64,000 nt of DNA from Kluyvera sp040932435 (GTDB taxonomy: Bacteria; Pseudomonadota; Gammaproteobacteria; Enterobacterales; Enterobacteriaceae): contig NZ_JBFQGA010000003.1 in NCBI RefSeq assembly GCF_040932435.1, positions 248,001-312,000 of the forward strand, given 5' to 3'. Under the pieces are notes generated by a model. It saw only the letters and a list, made by a program, of their open reading frames with translations. It did not search any database and was not told the origin of the DNA. This document shows, in pieces, positions 9,330 to 18,621 of this stretch. Numbering within the stretch: position 1 is the first letter of the stretch; the number at the start of each line of letters is the position of its first letter. Made by a program: the position numbers and the translations under genes.

Positions 9330-9655
9330 TGAACGACAGCAATAGCCGTTTGGTTTACTCAACCGAAAGCGGGCGTATTGATGAGCCCAAAGCGGTAACT
9401 GCAGGTCCAAAAGGTGACGGCGTGGTGCGAATTTCGCGCCAGACCAGCGGGCGTAAAGGGAAGGGCGTGTGTCTGATCACCGGTATCGATCTTGACGATG
9501 ATGCGCTGGTAAAGCTGGCGGCTGAGCTGAAAAAGAAATGCGGCTGCGGCGGTGCACTGAAGGACGGTGTGATTGAGATCCAGGGCGATAAGCGCGACCT
9601 GTTAAAAACACTGCTCGAAGCCAAAGGGATGAAGGTGAAGCTGGCCGGCGGTTAA
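9329..9655 (+). CDS. yciH: eIF1/SUI1-family translation factor-like protein YciH
   Basis: This 108-residue protein has the SUI1 fold found in eukaryotic initiation factor 1. The core GRKGKGVCLITGIDL...KKKCGCGG...IEIQGDKRD is intact. The E. coli homologue affects start-site discrimination, and its physiological role is still unclear. It overlaps pyrF by one base. A BIME repeat follows immediately, possibly protecting the transcript's 3' end. Confidence 0.94.
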   Translation: MNDSNSRLVYSTESGRIDEPKAVTAGPKGDGVVRISRQTSGRKGKGVCLITGIDLDDDALVKLAAELKKKCGCGGALKDGVIEIQGDKRDLLKTLLEAKGMKVKLAGG

Positions 9656-9660
9656 GGCGC

Positions 9661-9747
9661 GCATTGCCGGATGGCGGCGTAAACGCCTTATCCGGCCTAC
9701 GTGTCCGAGCGCGAGTAGGCCTGATAAGCGCAGCGCCATCAGGCACA
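9661..9747. repeat. BIME: two REP units in inverted orientation
   Basis: The first REP (about 9666-9700) reads gccggatggcggcg...ttatccggcctac. The second (about 9715-9745) reads gtaggcctgataagcg...gccatcaggca. Together they form the usual inverted pair between convergent yciH and osmB. In relatives, such units bind gyrase/IHF and block 3'-5' exonucleases. Confidence 0.9.
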
Positions 9748-9761
9748 TCTACCGAACCGAC

Positions 9762-9795
9762 AAATAAAAAGGGCCCCGATTTTCCTCGGAGCCCT
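9762..9795 (-). terminator. Terminator of osmB
   Basis: On the minus strand, agggctccga and tcggggccct form a 10-bp stem containing one wobble pair, and ttttattt follows. It lies about 20 nt after the osmB stop. Confidence 0.87.
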
Positions 9796-9812
9796 GATAA
9801 TTTCTGTGCGGA

Positions 9813-10031
9813 TTATTTGCCGACCTGGTGGCCGATAATCCCACCTACCGCCGCGCCACCCAGCGTACCGAGCGCGCTACCGTCAGTTAGTACGGCACCA
9901 CCGATAGCGCCTGCACCAGCACCCAGCGCGGTGTTACGGTCACGTTTGGACCAATTCGAACATGCGCTCAGCGACATGACCAGCGTTACGGCCAACACAG
10001 CAGCAGTCATTTTTTTGTTAATTGAAATCAT
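9813..10031 (-). CDS. osmB: Osmotically inducible lipoprotein OsmB
   Basis: This is a 72-residue outer-membrane-type lipoprotein. The signal sequence ends in the lipobox LSAC, with Cys24 as the lipidation site. The mature part begins SNWSKRDRN and continues with a Gly/Ala-rich glycine-zipper segment (GAGAGAIGGAVL...GGAAVGGIIGHQVGK). The start at MISINKKM gives the E. coli length; a nine-residue upstream extension was rejected. In E. coli it is induced by osmotic stress, RpoS and the Rcs phosphorelay. Confidence 0.95.
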   Translation of the reverse strand: MISINKKMTAAVLAVTLVMSLSACSNWSKRDRNTALGAGAGAIGGAVLTDGSALGTLGGAAVGGIIGHQVGK

Positions 10032-10290
10032 TTTATTTCTCCTGAATATTCTATTCACGGAAGAAGCCCTTTTATTATAGCAACTGCCAAAATTACTCAG
10101 AGCATTGACCGTGAAACTTGTTGCGCAGGTTGTAAACGGATTGCTGAAAGTTACGCAAGTGATAGTTACTTCCTGTTATATCGCTAACATTAATTTTACG
10201 GTTTTGTGATGTAGCTGACAGGTAAAAACTCTTAATTGCGGGGTCGGAAAAGTCTCATAGCGAGGCGGGTTATTGGCGGGATTGAGGCAA
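10032..10290 (-). promoter_or_regulatory. osmB upstream regulatory region
   Basis: About 260 bp without a gene separate osmB from the yciT terminator. By analogy with E. coli it should hold the RpoS-dependent and RcsB-controlled osmB promoters. I could not assign individual boxes with confidence. Confidence 0.4.
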
Positions 10291-10317
10291 GAAAACCCGA
10301 TGCTGGCGAGCATCGGG
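10291..10317 (-). terminator. Terminator of yciT
   Basis: A perfect 9-bp stem (cccgatgct / agcatcggg) with a 4-nt loop is followed on the minus strand by ttttc. It lies just after the yciT stop. Confidence 0.88.
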
Positions 10318-10326
10318 TGGCAAGCG

Positions 10327-11076
10327 TTACGGGCGTTTGACGATATTCACGGTCAGGCCGGACTGCTCAAGCTGTAGCTGTTTTTCCGTGGACAGATGGT
10401 CATCGGTAATGACGCGATTAAACTGGTTCATTGGCCCCAGTGGGTAAGGATGAATCGCCCCAAATTTCGAACTGTCGGTGAGAACAATCGCTTCACTGCC
10501 TTTTTCCAGCACCGCGTTGACGATATCCGCACGCATCATGTCGCGCCCGGTAAAGCCCGTCTCAGGCTGCCAGCCGTCGATGCCGATAAATGCTTTGCTG
10601 AAATGCACCTGCTGAATATATTGGCGGGTAAGGGGACCCACCATACTTTCGCTTTTTTTCTGATAAATACCACCAAGCAGGATCACTTCCCCCGGCGTCT
10701 CTTTTAGCAGATGGGCGATATAGCTGCTGACGGTAATAATCGTAATATTCGGCTGGGTAGCCAGCTCGCGTGCTAGCAGGGCATTGCTACTGCCGTTTTC
10801 GATAAATACCGTTTCACCCGGCCGCACCAGCGATGCGGCAAATACTGCCAGTTCACGCTTAAGGGAAAAATTATTCATCATACGGGTTTCAACGTCTTCG
10901 CTATCGAGCGGGACGGCGAAACCGTGGGTGCGGCGCAGATAGCTCTGCTTTTCCAGCAGGTTCAGATCCTGACGGATGGTCACCTCTGAAACACCGGTCA
11001 TTTTCGCCAAGTCGGTGACGCTCATCCGGCCCTTATCGATGACCAGCTGTAAAATGGTTTGCTGTCGGGAATTCAT
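10327..11076 (-). CDS. yciT: DeoR-family transcriptional regulator YciT
   Basis: This 249-residue protein has an N-terminal DeoR helix-turn-helix (MSVTDLAKMTGVSEVTIRQDL, about residues 18-38) and a C-terminal sugar-phosphate isomerase-like sensor domain (ENGSSNALLA, LLGGIYQKKSESMVGP, DGWQPETGFTGRD). The E. coli homologue is tied to osmolarity control; its effector is not established. The start at MNSRQQT matches E. coli; an ATG two codons upstream is also possible. It lies upstream of osmB in the same orientation, with a terminator between them. Confidence 0.93.
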   Translation of the reverse strand: MNSRQQTILQLVIDKGRMSVTDLAKMTGVSEVTIRQDLNLLEKQSYLRRTHGFAVPLDSEDVETRMMNNFSLKRELAVFAASLVRPGETVFIENGSSNALLARELATQPNITIITVSSYIAHLLKETPGEVILLGGIYQKKSESMVGPLTRQYIQQVHFSKAFIGIDGWQPETGFTGRDMMRADIVNAVLEKGSEAIVLTDSSKFGAIHPYPLGPMNQFNRVITDDHLSTEKQLQLEQSGLTVNIVKRP

Positions 11077-11148
11077 AATCAATGCATCAATGTCTCTGTG
11101 CGATAGCGATGGTTATCAAGTTCATCGTCGGTCGCAGGGCGAATGGTG

Positions 11149-11331
11149 TCAGATTTCCCACGGGGATTTTGGCTGACCTGATCGGTTGTCGCGTTCGTCT
11201 GCAGCGTGCGCCAATAATTCTGCTTTTAATATTTCCAGATTATTGATAGCAGAATGGGTATCGCCGCCAACCAGAATATCAAGTACGGTATCAATTCGTT
11301 GGGCTAGCTGACGCGCATCGAGCTCAGTCAT
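11149..11331 (-). CDS. yciZ: UPF0509 family protein YciZ
   Basis: This 60-residue soluble protein has a predicted helical core, AQRIDTVLDILVGGDTHSAI, and the conserved C-terminus KSPWEI. It is three residues longer than my recollection of E. coli YciZ (57). It sits between pdeR and yciT as in E. coli. Its function is unknown. Confidence 0.88.
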   Translation of the reverse strand: MTELDARQLAQRIDTVLDILVGGDTHSAINNLEILKAELLAHAADERDNRSGQPKSPWEI

Positions 11332-11412
11332 AGTGGGATCCTGTTGATAAATTCGATTGAAATCAATGATGCAAAATTTACCGCCAAAAGAGAAGTGAAA
11401 AAATAGCTTACC

Positions 11413-13398
11413 TTATAACCCGTAGCGCGCCTTGAGCCACTTCTCCAGTTCGGCGGCAGGCATGGGACGGGCGAAAAGGTACCCTTGTCGCTCGTCGACG
11501 CCATTTTGGGTTAAAAAGATATCATCGTCAGGGTTCTCAACCCCTTCGGCAATAATGCGCAAATTGAGCGCTCTGGCAACGGCAATGATCGCCAGCACCA
11601 GCGACTGTGAAACGGATTGACAGTGAACATGCTGGACAAAACTGTGGTCAAGCTTCAGCGTATCGATAGGAAAACGGGCCAGTTGGGACAACGACGAATA
11701 GCCGGTGCCGAAATCATCGAGATGAATTTGCGCCCCCAGTGAATGAAACTGCCCAATCACCTCCAGCGCCTGTTCGGCGTTATTGATTAGGCAGGTTTCT
11801 GTCAGCTCAATGTCGATGGGGCACTGGTCAAAATTTTGCGCTTTCAGCGCCTGCTTAAGATCGCTAAAAATCGACTGGTCGACCAGTTGTCGTGCAGAAA
11901 CATTGACCGCAACCCGCAGATTAATTCCCTTATCGCGCCACAGCGCGACTTGGCGGATGGCATCCAGCATCACCCAGCGCCCCAGCGGCACAATCAGGCC
12001 GGACTCTTCAGCATAGGAGATAAAGTCCATCGGTGGAATTAATCCGCGCTCCGGTGAATTCCAGCGTACCAGCGCTTCCAGACTGTAGACCTGACCATCC
12101 AGCGCTACCTTGGGCTGATAGTGAATGAGCAGTTGATCGCTTTGCAGCGCTTTGCGTAAATTGGTATCAAGCCATAAATACTCAAAGACGCGCTGATTCA
12201 TTTCGGGTGAAAAGACGCTAAAACGACCACGTCCATTCTCCTTTGCGGTGTACATAGCGGTATCGGCATTGCGAATTAAGCTCTCGCGATCCAGCCCGTG
12301 CTGTGGGGCGATGGAGATCCCCAGAGAACAGCAGGTGTAGACCTCAATTAAGCCAATACGTAATGGATCGCGTAGACGAGTGAGCACCCGTGAAGCCATC
12401 GCCTCCAGCGCGCTCTGCGAGGTGTCGGTCGCCAGCACGATAAACTCGTCGCCGCCAAGCCTTGCTAGCGTCTGACGCTCCTCAAGGCAGCTTAAAATCG
12501 ACAGCGCAACCGACTGTAGCAGTTGATCGCCGAAAACGTGGCCGTAAGCGTCATTGACCTTTTTAAAGTTATCCAAATCGAAGTAAACCAGCCCAATTTG
12601 TTCTTCAGGGCCGCGCTTATCAAGCGCCTCGCCGATAAGCTCGTTTATCGCGTGACGGTTCGGCAAGCCGGTGATGGTATCGGTGTTCGCCAGCACGCGC
12701 AGGCGTTCCTGGGCGCGGCGCTCTTCGGTAATGTCAGTTCCTGAACAAATAAGGAAGATCTCGTTTTTGCCGCTGCCGCTGTGCACAAAGCGGTTACGAA
12801 ACAAAAACAGTCGCGGCCCCTTGCGCGTTTTTATCCAACGCTCCACTTCATAGGGACCGCAATGGCTAAAAAACTGGTTAACGTTCTCCCTAGCTGCGGC
12901 AGCTTCGGCTTCCGTCATAAACAGTTCGAATGCGGTTTTGCCGATGACGTCTTGTTCTTTAAGACCGGAGTACTCTTCACATAGCCGGTTGAAACGCTGG
13001 ATCTTGCCGTCGCGGTCGAGGATAACAATCACCGCATTAGCCTCTGAGACCACCTGCTCGGCGAACAGCAATCCCTGCAATAGGTCGCGGGCGACGGAAG
13101 AGGTATCAAACCAGGAAGAGGCCGTTCCGGCCCATTCGGTACCGCTGACCTTACGGCCAATCAGATGCACGGGGACGTCGTAGCCATTGAGCTGGATATT
13201 TACTGCGACGCTTGAAGTGGTGACGGTCATGGCCTGAATTCGTCGGGTATGTTCTTCACTCAACGAGACGGTCAACTCAGCGCTGGAGCCGGGATCGATG
13301 CTGAGGTGTAGGGTGGGATTATCGCGTGCCAGTCGCCAATAGAGGCTGGTATCACCAGAATTGGGGTCGAGAAGATTCTGTGCCAAAGACTTAGTCAT
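11413..13398 (-). CDS. pdeR: Cyclic-di-GMP phosphodiesterase PdeR (PAS-GGDEF-EAL)
   Basis: This 661-residue c-di-GMP hydrolase acts in E. coli as a trigger enzyme holding DgcM and MlrA in check, so controlling curli/biofilm via csgD. It has an N-terminal region, a PAS domain (about residues 110-225), a GGDEF domain with intact GGDEF at 315-319, and an EAL domain with EAL at 441-443. The EAL metal motif DDFGTGYSSL is intact. dgcM lies near zntB in K-12 but is absent from this window; another GGDEF-EAL gene occupies that neighbourhood. Confidence 0.95.
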   Translation of the reverse strand: MTKSLAQNLLDPNSGDTSLYWRLARDNPTLHLSIDPGSSAELTVSLSEEHTRRIQAMTVTTSSVAVNIQLNGYDVPVHLIGRKVSGTEWAGTASSWFDTSSVARDLLQGLLFAEQVVSEANAVIVILDRDGKIQRFNRLCEEYSGLKEQDVIGKTAFELFMTEAEAAAARENVNQFFSHCGPYEVERWIKTRKGPRLFLFRNRFVHSGSGKNEIFLICSGTDITEERRAQERLRVLANTDTITGLPNRHAINELIGEALDKRGPEEQIGLVYFDLDNFKKVNDAYGHVFGDQLLQSVALSILSCLEERQTLARLGGDEFIVLATDTSQSALEAMASRVLTRLRDPLRIGLIEVYTCCSLGISIAPQHGLDRESLIRNADTAMYTAKENGRGRFSVFSPEMNQRVFEYLWLDTNLRKALQSDQLLIHYQPKVALDGQVYSLEALVRWNSPERGLIPPMDFISYAEESGLIVPLGRWVMLDAIRQVALWRDKGINLRVAVNVSARQLVDQSIFSDLKQALKAQNFDQCPIDIELTETCLINNAEQALEVIGQFHSLGAQIHLDDFGTGYSSLSQLARFPIDTLKLDHSFVQHVHCQSVSQSLVLAIIAVARALNLRIIAEGVENPDDDIFLTQNGVDERQGYLFARPMPAAELEKWLKARYGL

Positions 13399-13513
13399 TT
13401 TTTCTCCTATCTACACCCACGTTCAAGTGCGCCCGGATACCCATGCCCAAGTATTCAGTGTGAACGTTTTTTGGAATTTCGCAGGGAAAAAAGCGAGTAG
13501 ATGTGCTGGAGGT

Positions 13514-13540
13514 AAAAAAACGGCCCCCTGAGGAGCCGTT
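13514..13540 (-). terminator. Terminator of rnb
   Basis: On the minus strand, aacggctcc and ggggccgtt form a stem with one wobble pair and a 3-nt loop, followed by a run of seven Ts. It starts about 10 nt after the rnb stop. Confidence 0.9.
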
Positions 13541-13549
13541 TAATGCAGA

Positions 13550-15484
13550 TTAAGCCGCCGGTCTGGCGATAACGCTGCGAGTCTCCATACGGACTTCCGC
13601 GATGGTGACATCAATAACGTCGGTGACTTTATAGGCCACTTCGCCTTTGATCTGAACGGTACCGCTTTCCTGGCTGCAGACCATTTCGTCACGTACCGCA
13701 TGCAGGAACGGTGCTGGGATAAAGGCGACTGCACCGTTATCAACCAGACGTACGCGCATACCGCCGCGGCTGACGTCGATAATTTCAGCCGCAAAGCGCG
13801 TCTCGGTGCCAGCCTGCGGATTGAGGTAACGAGCGTACAGCCAGTCAGCCACATCGCGTTCGGCCATGCGGTTCAGGCGACGGCGTTCAGCCATCTGCAC
13901 GGTAATCTCATCCTGTGGACGTGCGATGGTTTCACCTTTAATAATCGCTTTCAGCAGACGATGGTTAACCATGTCGCCGTATTTACGAATTGGTGAAGTC
14001 CAGGTGGCGTAGGCGTCGAGACCTAAACCGAAGTGCGGGCCAGGTTCGATGCTGATTTCGGCAAACGACTGGAAGCGACGAATACGGCTATCGAGGAAGC
14101 CCGTTGGCTGAGCATCCAGCTCGCGACGCAGTTTGCAGAAACCTTCCAGGCTCAATACCTCAACCGGATCAACGTGGACGTCGTGGGTTTTCAGCAGTGC
14201 GGCCAGCGCTTCGGTATTATCAGGAGCAAAGCCCGTGTGGACGTTATAGATACCAAAACCAAGCTTCTCGCGCAGCACGCGGGCCGCGCAGATGTTAGCG
14301 GCAATCATCGACTCTTCGACAATGCGATTAGCAATGCGGCGAGGCTCAGCAACGATATCCAGCACTTCGCCCTTTTCACCCAACACGAAACGATAGTCAG
14401 GGCGATCTTTAAACACCAGCGCGTGGGTTTTACGCCATTCGCTGCGAGCCTGGCAAACGCGGGAGAGCAGGGTTATCTGGCGTGCAATGGCGTCATTTTG
14501 TGGCTGCCAACTGCCGCTGTTTTCCAGCCAGCCGGAAACGTCGTCATAGGCGAGCTTGGCTTTTGACTCGATGTTGGCGGCAAAGAATTCGATATTGTCT
14601 TCGATGGTGCCATCGGCGGCGAGCGTCATGCGGCAGGCGAGAACGGGACGCACGACGTTTGCGCGCAAAGAGCAAAGGTCATCAGACAGCTCACGCGGCA
14701 GCATAGGAATATTGAAGCCTGGCAGGTAGTTGGTGAAGGCACGGATTTTCGCCGCGTCATCAAGTTTGCTGCCTTCAGCAATCCAAGCGGTTGGGTCGGC
14801 GATAGCGACGGTCAGCAGCAGCTTGCCATCAGAGCCTTCTTCAACGTACAGCGCATCGTCCATATCTTCGGTGCTGGCGCTATCGATGGTAACGAAGTCC
14901 AGCGCCGTCAGGTCGCGGCGTTCAAGCCCTTCGTCCAGCATCTCGGTGGCGACGCCGTCTGGTGCTTCTTTTTCTAGATTATGACGGGCGAGAGTTACCC
15001 ACCACGGCACAAAGTGGTCATCGCCATAGGTGATGAACTTGGTCAGTTCGGCGTAGAAAGTGCGGTCGCCCTTCAGCGGATGACGGCGCATTTGTGCAAC
15101 GGCCCAGTCACCCTCTTTGAAATCATGATCCACATCGCGATCGGCTCGGCAAGGTATGGCATCTTTTAACAGCGGGTGATCGGGTACGATCGACAGGCGG
15201 TCATCTTTACGATGAACTTTACCCACAAAGCGGGTCAGGAACGGTTCAACCAGTTCTTCTGGTTCGGCGCTCTCTTTACCTTTATCAGCGTGAATGACGG
15301 CAATAATGCGGTCGCCGTGCATCACTTTTTTCATCTGCGGCGGTGAAATAAAGTAGCTTTTTTGCGCGTCAACCTCGAGGAAACCGAAACCTTTGTCCGT
15401 GGCTTTTACGACCCCTTCCGCGCGCGGCGTCTGGGAATGAAGTTGCTGTTTTAGCTGCGCAAGCAGCGGGTTATCCTGAAGCAT
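13550..15484 (-). CDS. rnb: Exoribonuclease II
   Basis: RNase II is the main processive 3'-5' hydrolytic exoribonuclease for unstructured mRNA. It is 644 residues, the E. coli length: N-terminal cold-shock domains, a central RNB catalytic domain with the metal-binding aspartates in DSASTEDMDDALY, and a C-terminal S1 domain (RGGMRVRLVDNGAVAFIPAPFL). It lies upstream of pdeR on the same strand, separated by its own terminator. Confidence 0.98.
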   Translation of the reverse strand: MLQDNPLLAQLKQQLHSQTPRAEGVVKATDKGFGFLEVDAQKSYFISPPQMKKVMHGDRIIAVIHADKGKESAEPEELVEPFLTRFVGKVHRKDDRLSIVPDHPLLKDAIPCRADRDVDHDFKEGDWAVAQMRRHPLKGDRTFYAELTKFITYGDDHFVPWWVTLARHNLEKEAPDGVATEMLDEGLERRDLTALDFVTIDSASTEDMDDALYVEEGSDGKLLLTVAIADPTAWIAEGSKLDDAAKIRAFTNYLPGFNIPMLPRELSDDLCSLRANVVRPVLACRMTLAADGTIEDNIEFFAANIESKAKLAYDDVSGWLENSGSWQPQNDAIARQITLLSRVCQARSEWRKTHALVFKDRPDYRFVLGEKGEVLDIVAEPRRIANRIVEESMIAANICAARVLREKLGFGIYNVHTGFAPDNTEALAALLKTHDVHVDPVEVLSLEGFCKLRRELDAQPTGFLDSRIRRFQSFAEISIEPGPHFGLGLDAYATWTSPIRKYGDMVNHRLLKAIIKGETIARPQDEITVQMAERRRLNRMAERDVADWLYARYLNPQAGTETRFAAEIIDVSRGGMRVRLVDNGAVAFIPAPFLHAVRDEMVCSQESGTVQIKGEVAYKVTDVIDVTIAEVRMETRSVIARPAA

Positions 15485-15565
15485 AATGTTCTATTTTCGT
15501 GGCCAAAAGAGCGGCTGACATTTTTACGCGAATCGATGGGTCGCAGCAAGCGGTGTTTCACCCTT

Positions 15566-16723
15566 TTACGTAAGTTGTTGCTCGCAGCCAAGCGCAATGC
15601 GCAGCCGGTTCATCCAGCCTGTTAAGGCGCTCCAGGCAAGCAGCGTAATCGCATCCGGAATAGAGAGACCTTGTTCAAAGAGTGGGTTAAGTTGGGCGGC
15701 GCTAAAGCGGTCCGGGGCGCGGGTGAGCAACTGCGTTGCCTGCGCTACGGCTTGCTCGCACGGATAATAGTGACACCATGCTTGGATGGCACGCTCGCCG
15801 TTGCGTATCGCCTCAGGCAGGCCGCTGGCGCCTTGCCACTGCGAGCTGTAGTAATGGAAACAGCTTGCGCTGCCGTTAATTCGTGCCGGGATGAGTGACG
15901 ACAGTGGCAGCAATGGGTGGGCAAACGACAAGGCATCAGTGAGTTCACCCAGACGATTAAGTACGATCTCTTCCTGCGCCAGCACCGGTGCAAGCGCGGC
16001 TAACTCTGGTACATGCCGCCAACGGGCCAATGCTTCACCCTGCGGTGTATTGGCCTGATGGACTTCTATGCTAGCCAAATCGGTATGCCACGGCGCACAG
16101 TCATCGTGAAACAGTCCCGGATCGGCATCTTCTTGCACCGGCATTCCTGGGATCCAGCGCACCGGAAATCCCATATAAGCCTGAAACAGTGCAATCACCC
16201 GCGCCTGAAAGCCGACAAAACCGACGACCTGGTTAATCAAAATAACATCGTGTTGCGTGAGCCCCACCGCATCTAACTGCTGGCGTGCGCGCGGCGTGAT
16301 AATCGACGGAGAGCTTGCTAACTGGCGGGCATATTGGGTTATCTGCGCGAGACGGTGGTTGCTTTCACGCGAAGAGTCCGGGCCAGGCAGCGGTGCCAAA
16401 CGCGCCGCATAGTGATTGCACAGACGCTGCACGCCGGAGACTTGTGCCACGGTTAATGCGGTGCTTAAACGGTCGTAAGCGCTAAAAGTACGCAGCCGGT
16501 TGGTGGTGACGACGTTAGGAAACAACGTTTCGGCCAGCAGGCGGGCTGCGCTGAGCCACCGCTGGCTGGCGTTAAACAAGGCATCGGGAAGCGCCAGATC
16601 GAGTAAAAATCGGTCGTCAACGTGCGCGGCTTCGGGAACCAGCGGCATCACATCGCTGTGTTGAGTCCTCGACTGAGTTTCGTGATACCAGTGGTCTTTG
16701 CCGGAAACGTGGCGTGGCTCCAT
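15566..16723 (-). CDS. yciW: CMD/peroxidase-like protein YciW
   Basis: This 385-residue protein resembles carboxymuconolactone decarboxylase/alkylhydroperoxidase-fold oxidoreductases. Its enzymatic activity is not established. In E. coli it has been linked to CysB control and cysteine metabolism. The N-terminus MEPRHVSGKDHWYHETQS and the block VPEAAHVDDRFLLDLALPDALFNA fit the E. coli sequence. It lies between rnb and fabI in the usual order. Confidence 0.88.
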   Translation of the reverse strand: MEPRHVSGKDHWYHETQSRTQHSDVMPLVPEAAHVDDRFLLDLALPDALFNASQRWLSAARLLAETLFPNVVTTNRLRTFSAYDRLSTALTVAQVSGVQRLCNHYAARLAPLPGPDSSRESNHRLAQITQYARQLASSPSIITPRARQQLDAVGLTQHDVILINQVVGFVGFQARVIALFQAYMGFPVRWIPGMPVQEDADPGLFHDDCAPWHTDLASIEVHQANTPQGEALARWRHVPELAALAPVLAQEEIVLNRLGELTDALSFAHPLLPLSSLIPARINGSASCFHYYSSQWQGASGLPEAIRNGERAIQAWCHYYPCEQAVAQATQLLTRAPDRFSAAQLNPLFEQGLSIPDAITLLAWSALTGWMNRLRIALGCEQQLT

Positions 16724-16897
16724 GGGTGTTCCTTGAGATAAAAGTGGCGAGCCAGCCGCTTGGGAATGCTGCTGCCGGATCGTTATGGGTAATTATCCTG
16801 GCGCATGCGTGACGAGGGGGAAAATATTGTTCGGTGCTAATTAATAACTGACTGGAATAACAGAGGGGCGATAAGAGGTGAATAGTCATCGGGGAAT

Positions 16898-16973
16898 GTA
16901 GGTCTGATAATCGTAGCGCCGTCCGGCAATGCAGAGCACATTGCCGGATGGCGGCGTTGCGTTATCCGGCCTA
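16898..16973. repeat. BIME (two REP units) abutting and entering the fabI stop codon
   Basis: A diverged REP (about 16898-16932, gtaggtctgataatcg...gccgtccggcaat) faces a canonical REP (about 16940-16973, gccggatggcggcg...ttatccggcctac). The outermost cta of the second unit is the complement of the fabI stop codon, so the repeat overlaps the end of the gene. Confidence 0.88.
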
Positions 16974-17756
16974 CAGTTCCAGTTCGTTCATAGCGGCAAT
17001 GTTGAAACCACCGTCGACGTGTACCACTTCCCCGGTGATTCCGGCGGACAGGTTGGAACACAAGAAGGCTGCGGAATTACCCACGTCTTCAATGGTCACG
17101 GTGCGACGGATTGGGGTCACTGCTTCGCAATGGGCCAGCATTTTACGGAAATCTTTGATACCGGAAGCCGCCAGAGTACGGATTGGCCCCGCAGAAATGG
17201 CGTTAACGCGGACACCTTCAGGGCCCATTGCGTTAGCCATGTAGCGGACGTTCGCTTCCAAAGACGCTTTGGCCAGACCCATCACGTTGTAATTAGGAAT
17301 AGCACGCTCTGCGCCAAGGTAGGAGAGGGTCAGCAGGGCAGAGTCTGGGTTCAGCATGCTACGGCACGCTTTTGCCATCGCCACGAAGCTGTAGGCGCTG
17401 ATGTCGTGAGCGATTTTAAAACCTTCGCGGGTGACCGCATTCACGTAGTCGCCGTCTAACTGGTCAGCGGGCGCGAAACCGATGGAGTGAACGAAACCGT
17501 CAAATTTCGGCCAGACTTTTGCCAGTTCGGTGAACAGGGAGTCGATGCTCTCATCTTCAGCCACATCGCATGGCAGCACGATGTTGGAGCCGAGAGCCGC
17601 GGCAAATTCTTCGACGCGTCCTTTCAGTTTGTCGTTCTGATAAGTGAACGCCAGTTCAGCACCTTCGCGGTGCATCGCCTGCGCGATACCGTAGGCGATG
17701 GATAGCTTGCTGGCGACGCCAGTAATCAGAATGCGCTTACCGGAAAGAAAACCCAT
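16971..17756 (-). CDS. fabI: Enoyl-[acyl-carrier-protein] reductase [NADH]
   Basis: FabI does the last reduction of each fatty-acid elongation round and is the target of triclosan and isoniazid-like diazaborines. It is 261 residues of the SDR fold: an N-terminal nucleotide motif GVASKLSIAYGIA, the triclosan-contact segment HSIGFAPADQL with wild-type Gly, and the catalytic Tyr-X6-Lys in YNVMGLAK. E. coli FabI has 262 residues ending MNELELK; here it ends MNELEL because the stop codon comes from an adjoining REP. The K-12 gene ycjD, normally between fabI and sapF, is absent. Confidence 0.97.
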   Translation of the reverse strand: MGFLSGKRILITGVASKLSIAYGIAQAMHREGAELAFTYQNDKLKGRVEEFAAALGSNIVLPCDVAEDESIDSLFTELAKVWPKFDGFVHSIGFAPADQLDGDYVNAVTREGFKIAHDISAYSFVAMAKACRSMLNPDSALLTLSYLGAERAIPNYNVMGLAKASLEANVRYMANAMGPEGVRVNAISAGPIRTLAASGIKDFRKMLAHCEAVTPIRRTVTIEDVGNSAAFLCSNLSAGITGEVVHVDGGFNIAAMNELEL

Positions 17757-17813
17757 AGCGATTAATCCTCATCTTCATGGTGATAGCGGCCTATTAGAAT
17801 CACCGCGATTTTG

Positions 17814-18620
17814 CTAGCGGTCTTTACGCCAAGCGTCGGCGGTAAGCGCTTCGCCAAAGTGACCGGCAATCAAACGTTTGGTTAAATCATGCAGCGGGGA
17901 GGCCAGCACATCAGCGGTACTACCGCGCTCGACGACTTCCCCCTGATGCATCACCAAAACCTGATCGCTGATATGCTTCATCATCCCCAAATGCTGGGTA
18001 ACGTAGATATAAGAGATACCTTGTTTCTCTTGTAATTCCAGCATCAGGTTAACGAGCTGCGAACGCATCGACATATCCAGTGACGCCAGCGCTTCATCGC
18101 AGATAATGACTTTTGGCCGCAGGATCAGCGCGCGCGCCAGCCCCAAACGCTGTTTTTGCCCCGGCGCCAGCATATGCGGATAGTAGCTAACGTGATCCGG
18201 CAGCAGGCCCACCAGGCGCAATGTTTCGATGATCTGCTTACGCCGTGCTTCCGGCTCTAGGTCGGTGTTCAGACGCAGAGGGAAATCGAGGATCTGCGAG
18301 ATACGCTGACGTGGATTCAGCGAGGTGCTTGGGTCTTGGAAAATCATGCGAATGCGCTGGCTGCGGAAGGAATAGTCGCCAAACTCCAGCGGATGATCAT
18401 CAATCAGCAGTTCGCCGGTGGTCGGCTCAACCATTCCCGCCAGCATTTTTGCCAGCGTCGATTTCCCCGAACCGTTCTCGCCGATAATCGCCAACGTCTG
18501 CTTTTCGCGCAGGGTAAAGCTCAGAGGCTTCACCGCCTGCAGCGTTTGGCGATGGAACCAGCCGGTGCGGTAGCGAAAAGTCTTACTCAGATTACGCACT
18601 TCAAGCAATGTTTCGACCAT
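17814..18620 (-). CDS. sapF: Sap ABC transporter ATP-binding protein SapF
   Basis: SapF is one of two ATPases of the SapABCDF importer, linked to resistance to antimicrobial peptides, haem/peptide uptake and putrescine export in relatives. It is 268 residues with Walker A GENGSGKST, a non-canonical signature LAPGQKQRLGLARAL, and Walker B KVIICDEALASLD. The start MVETLLEV gives the E. coli length; a 19-residue upstream extension was rejected. It begins 1 nt beyond the sapD stop. Confidence 0.96.
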   Translation of the reverse strand: MVETLLEVRNLSKTFRYRTGWFHRQTLQAVKPLSFTLREKQTLAIIGENGSGKSTLAKMLAGMVEPTTGELLIDDHPLEFGDYSFRSQRIRMIFQDPSTSLNPRQRISQILDFPLRLNTDLEPEARRKQIIETLRLVGLLPDHVSYYPHMLAPGQKQRLGLARALILRPKVIICDEALASLDMSMRSQLVNLMLELQEKQGISYIYVTQHLGMMKHISDQVLVMHQGEVVERGSTADVLASPLHDLTKRLIAGHFGEALTADAWRKDR

Positions 18621-18621
18621 G

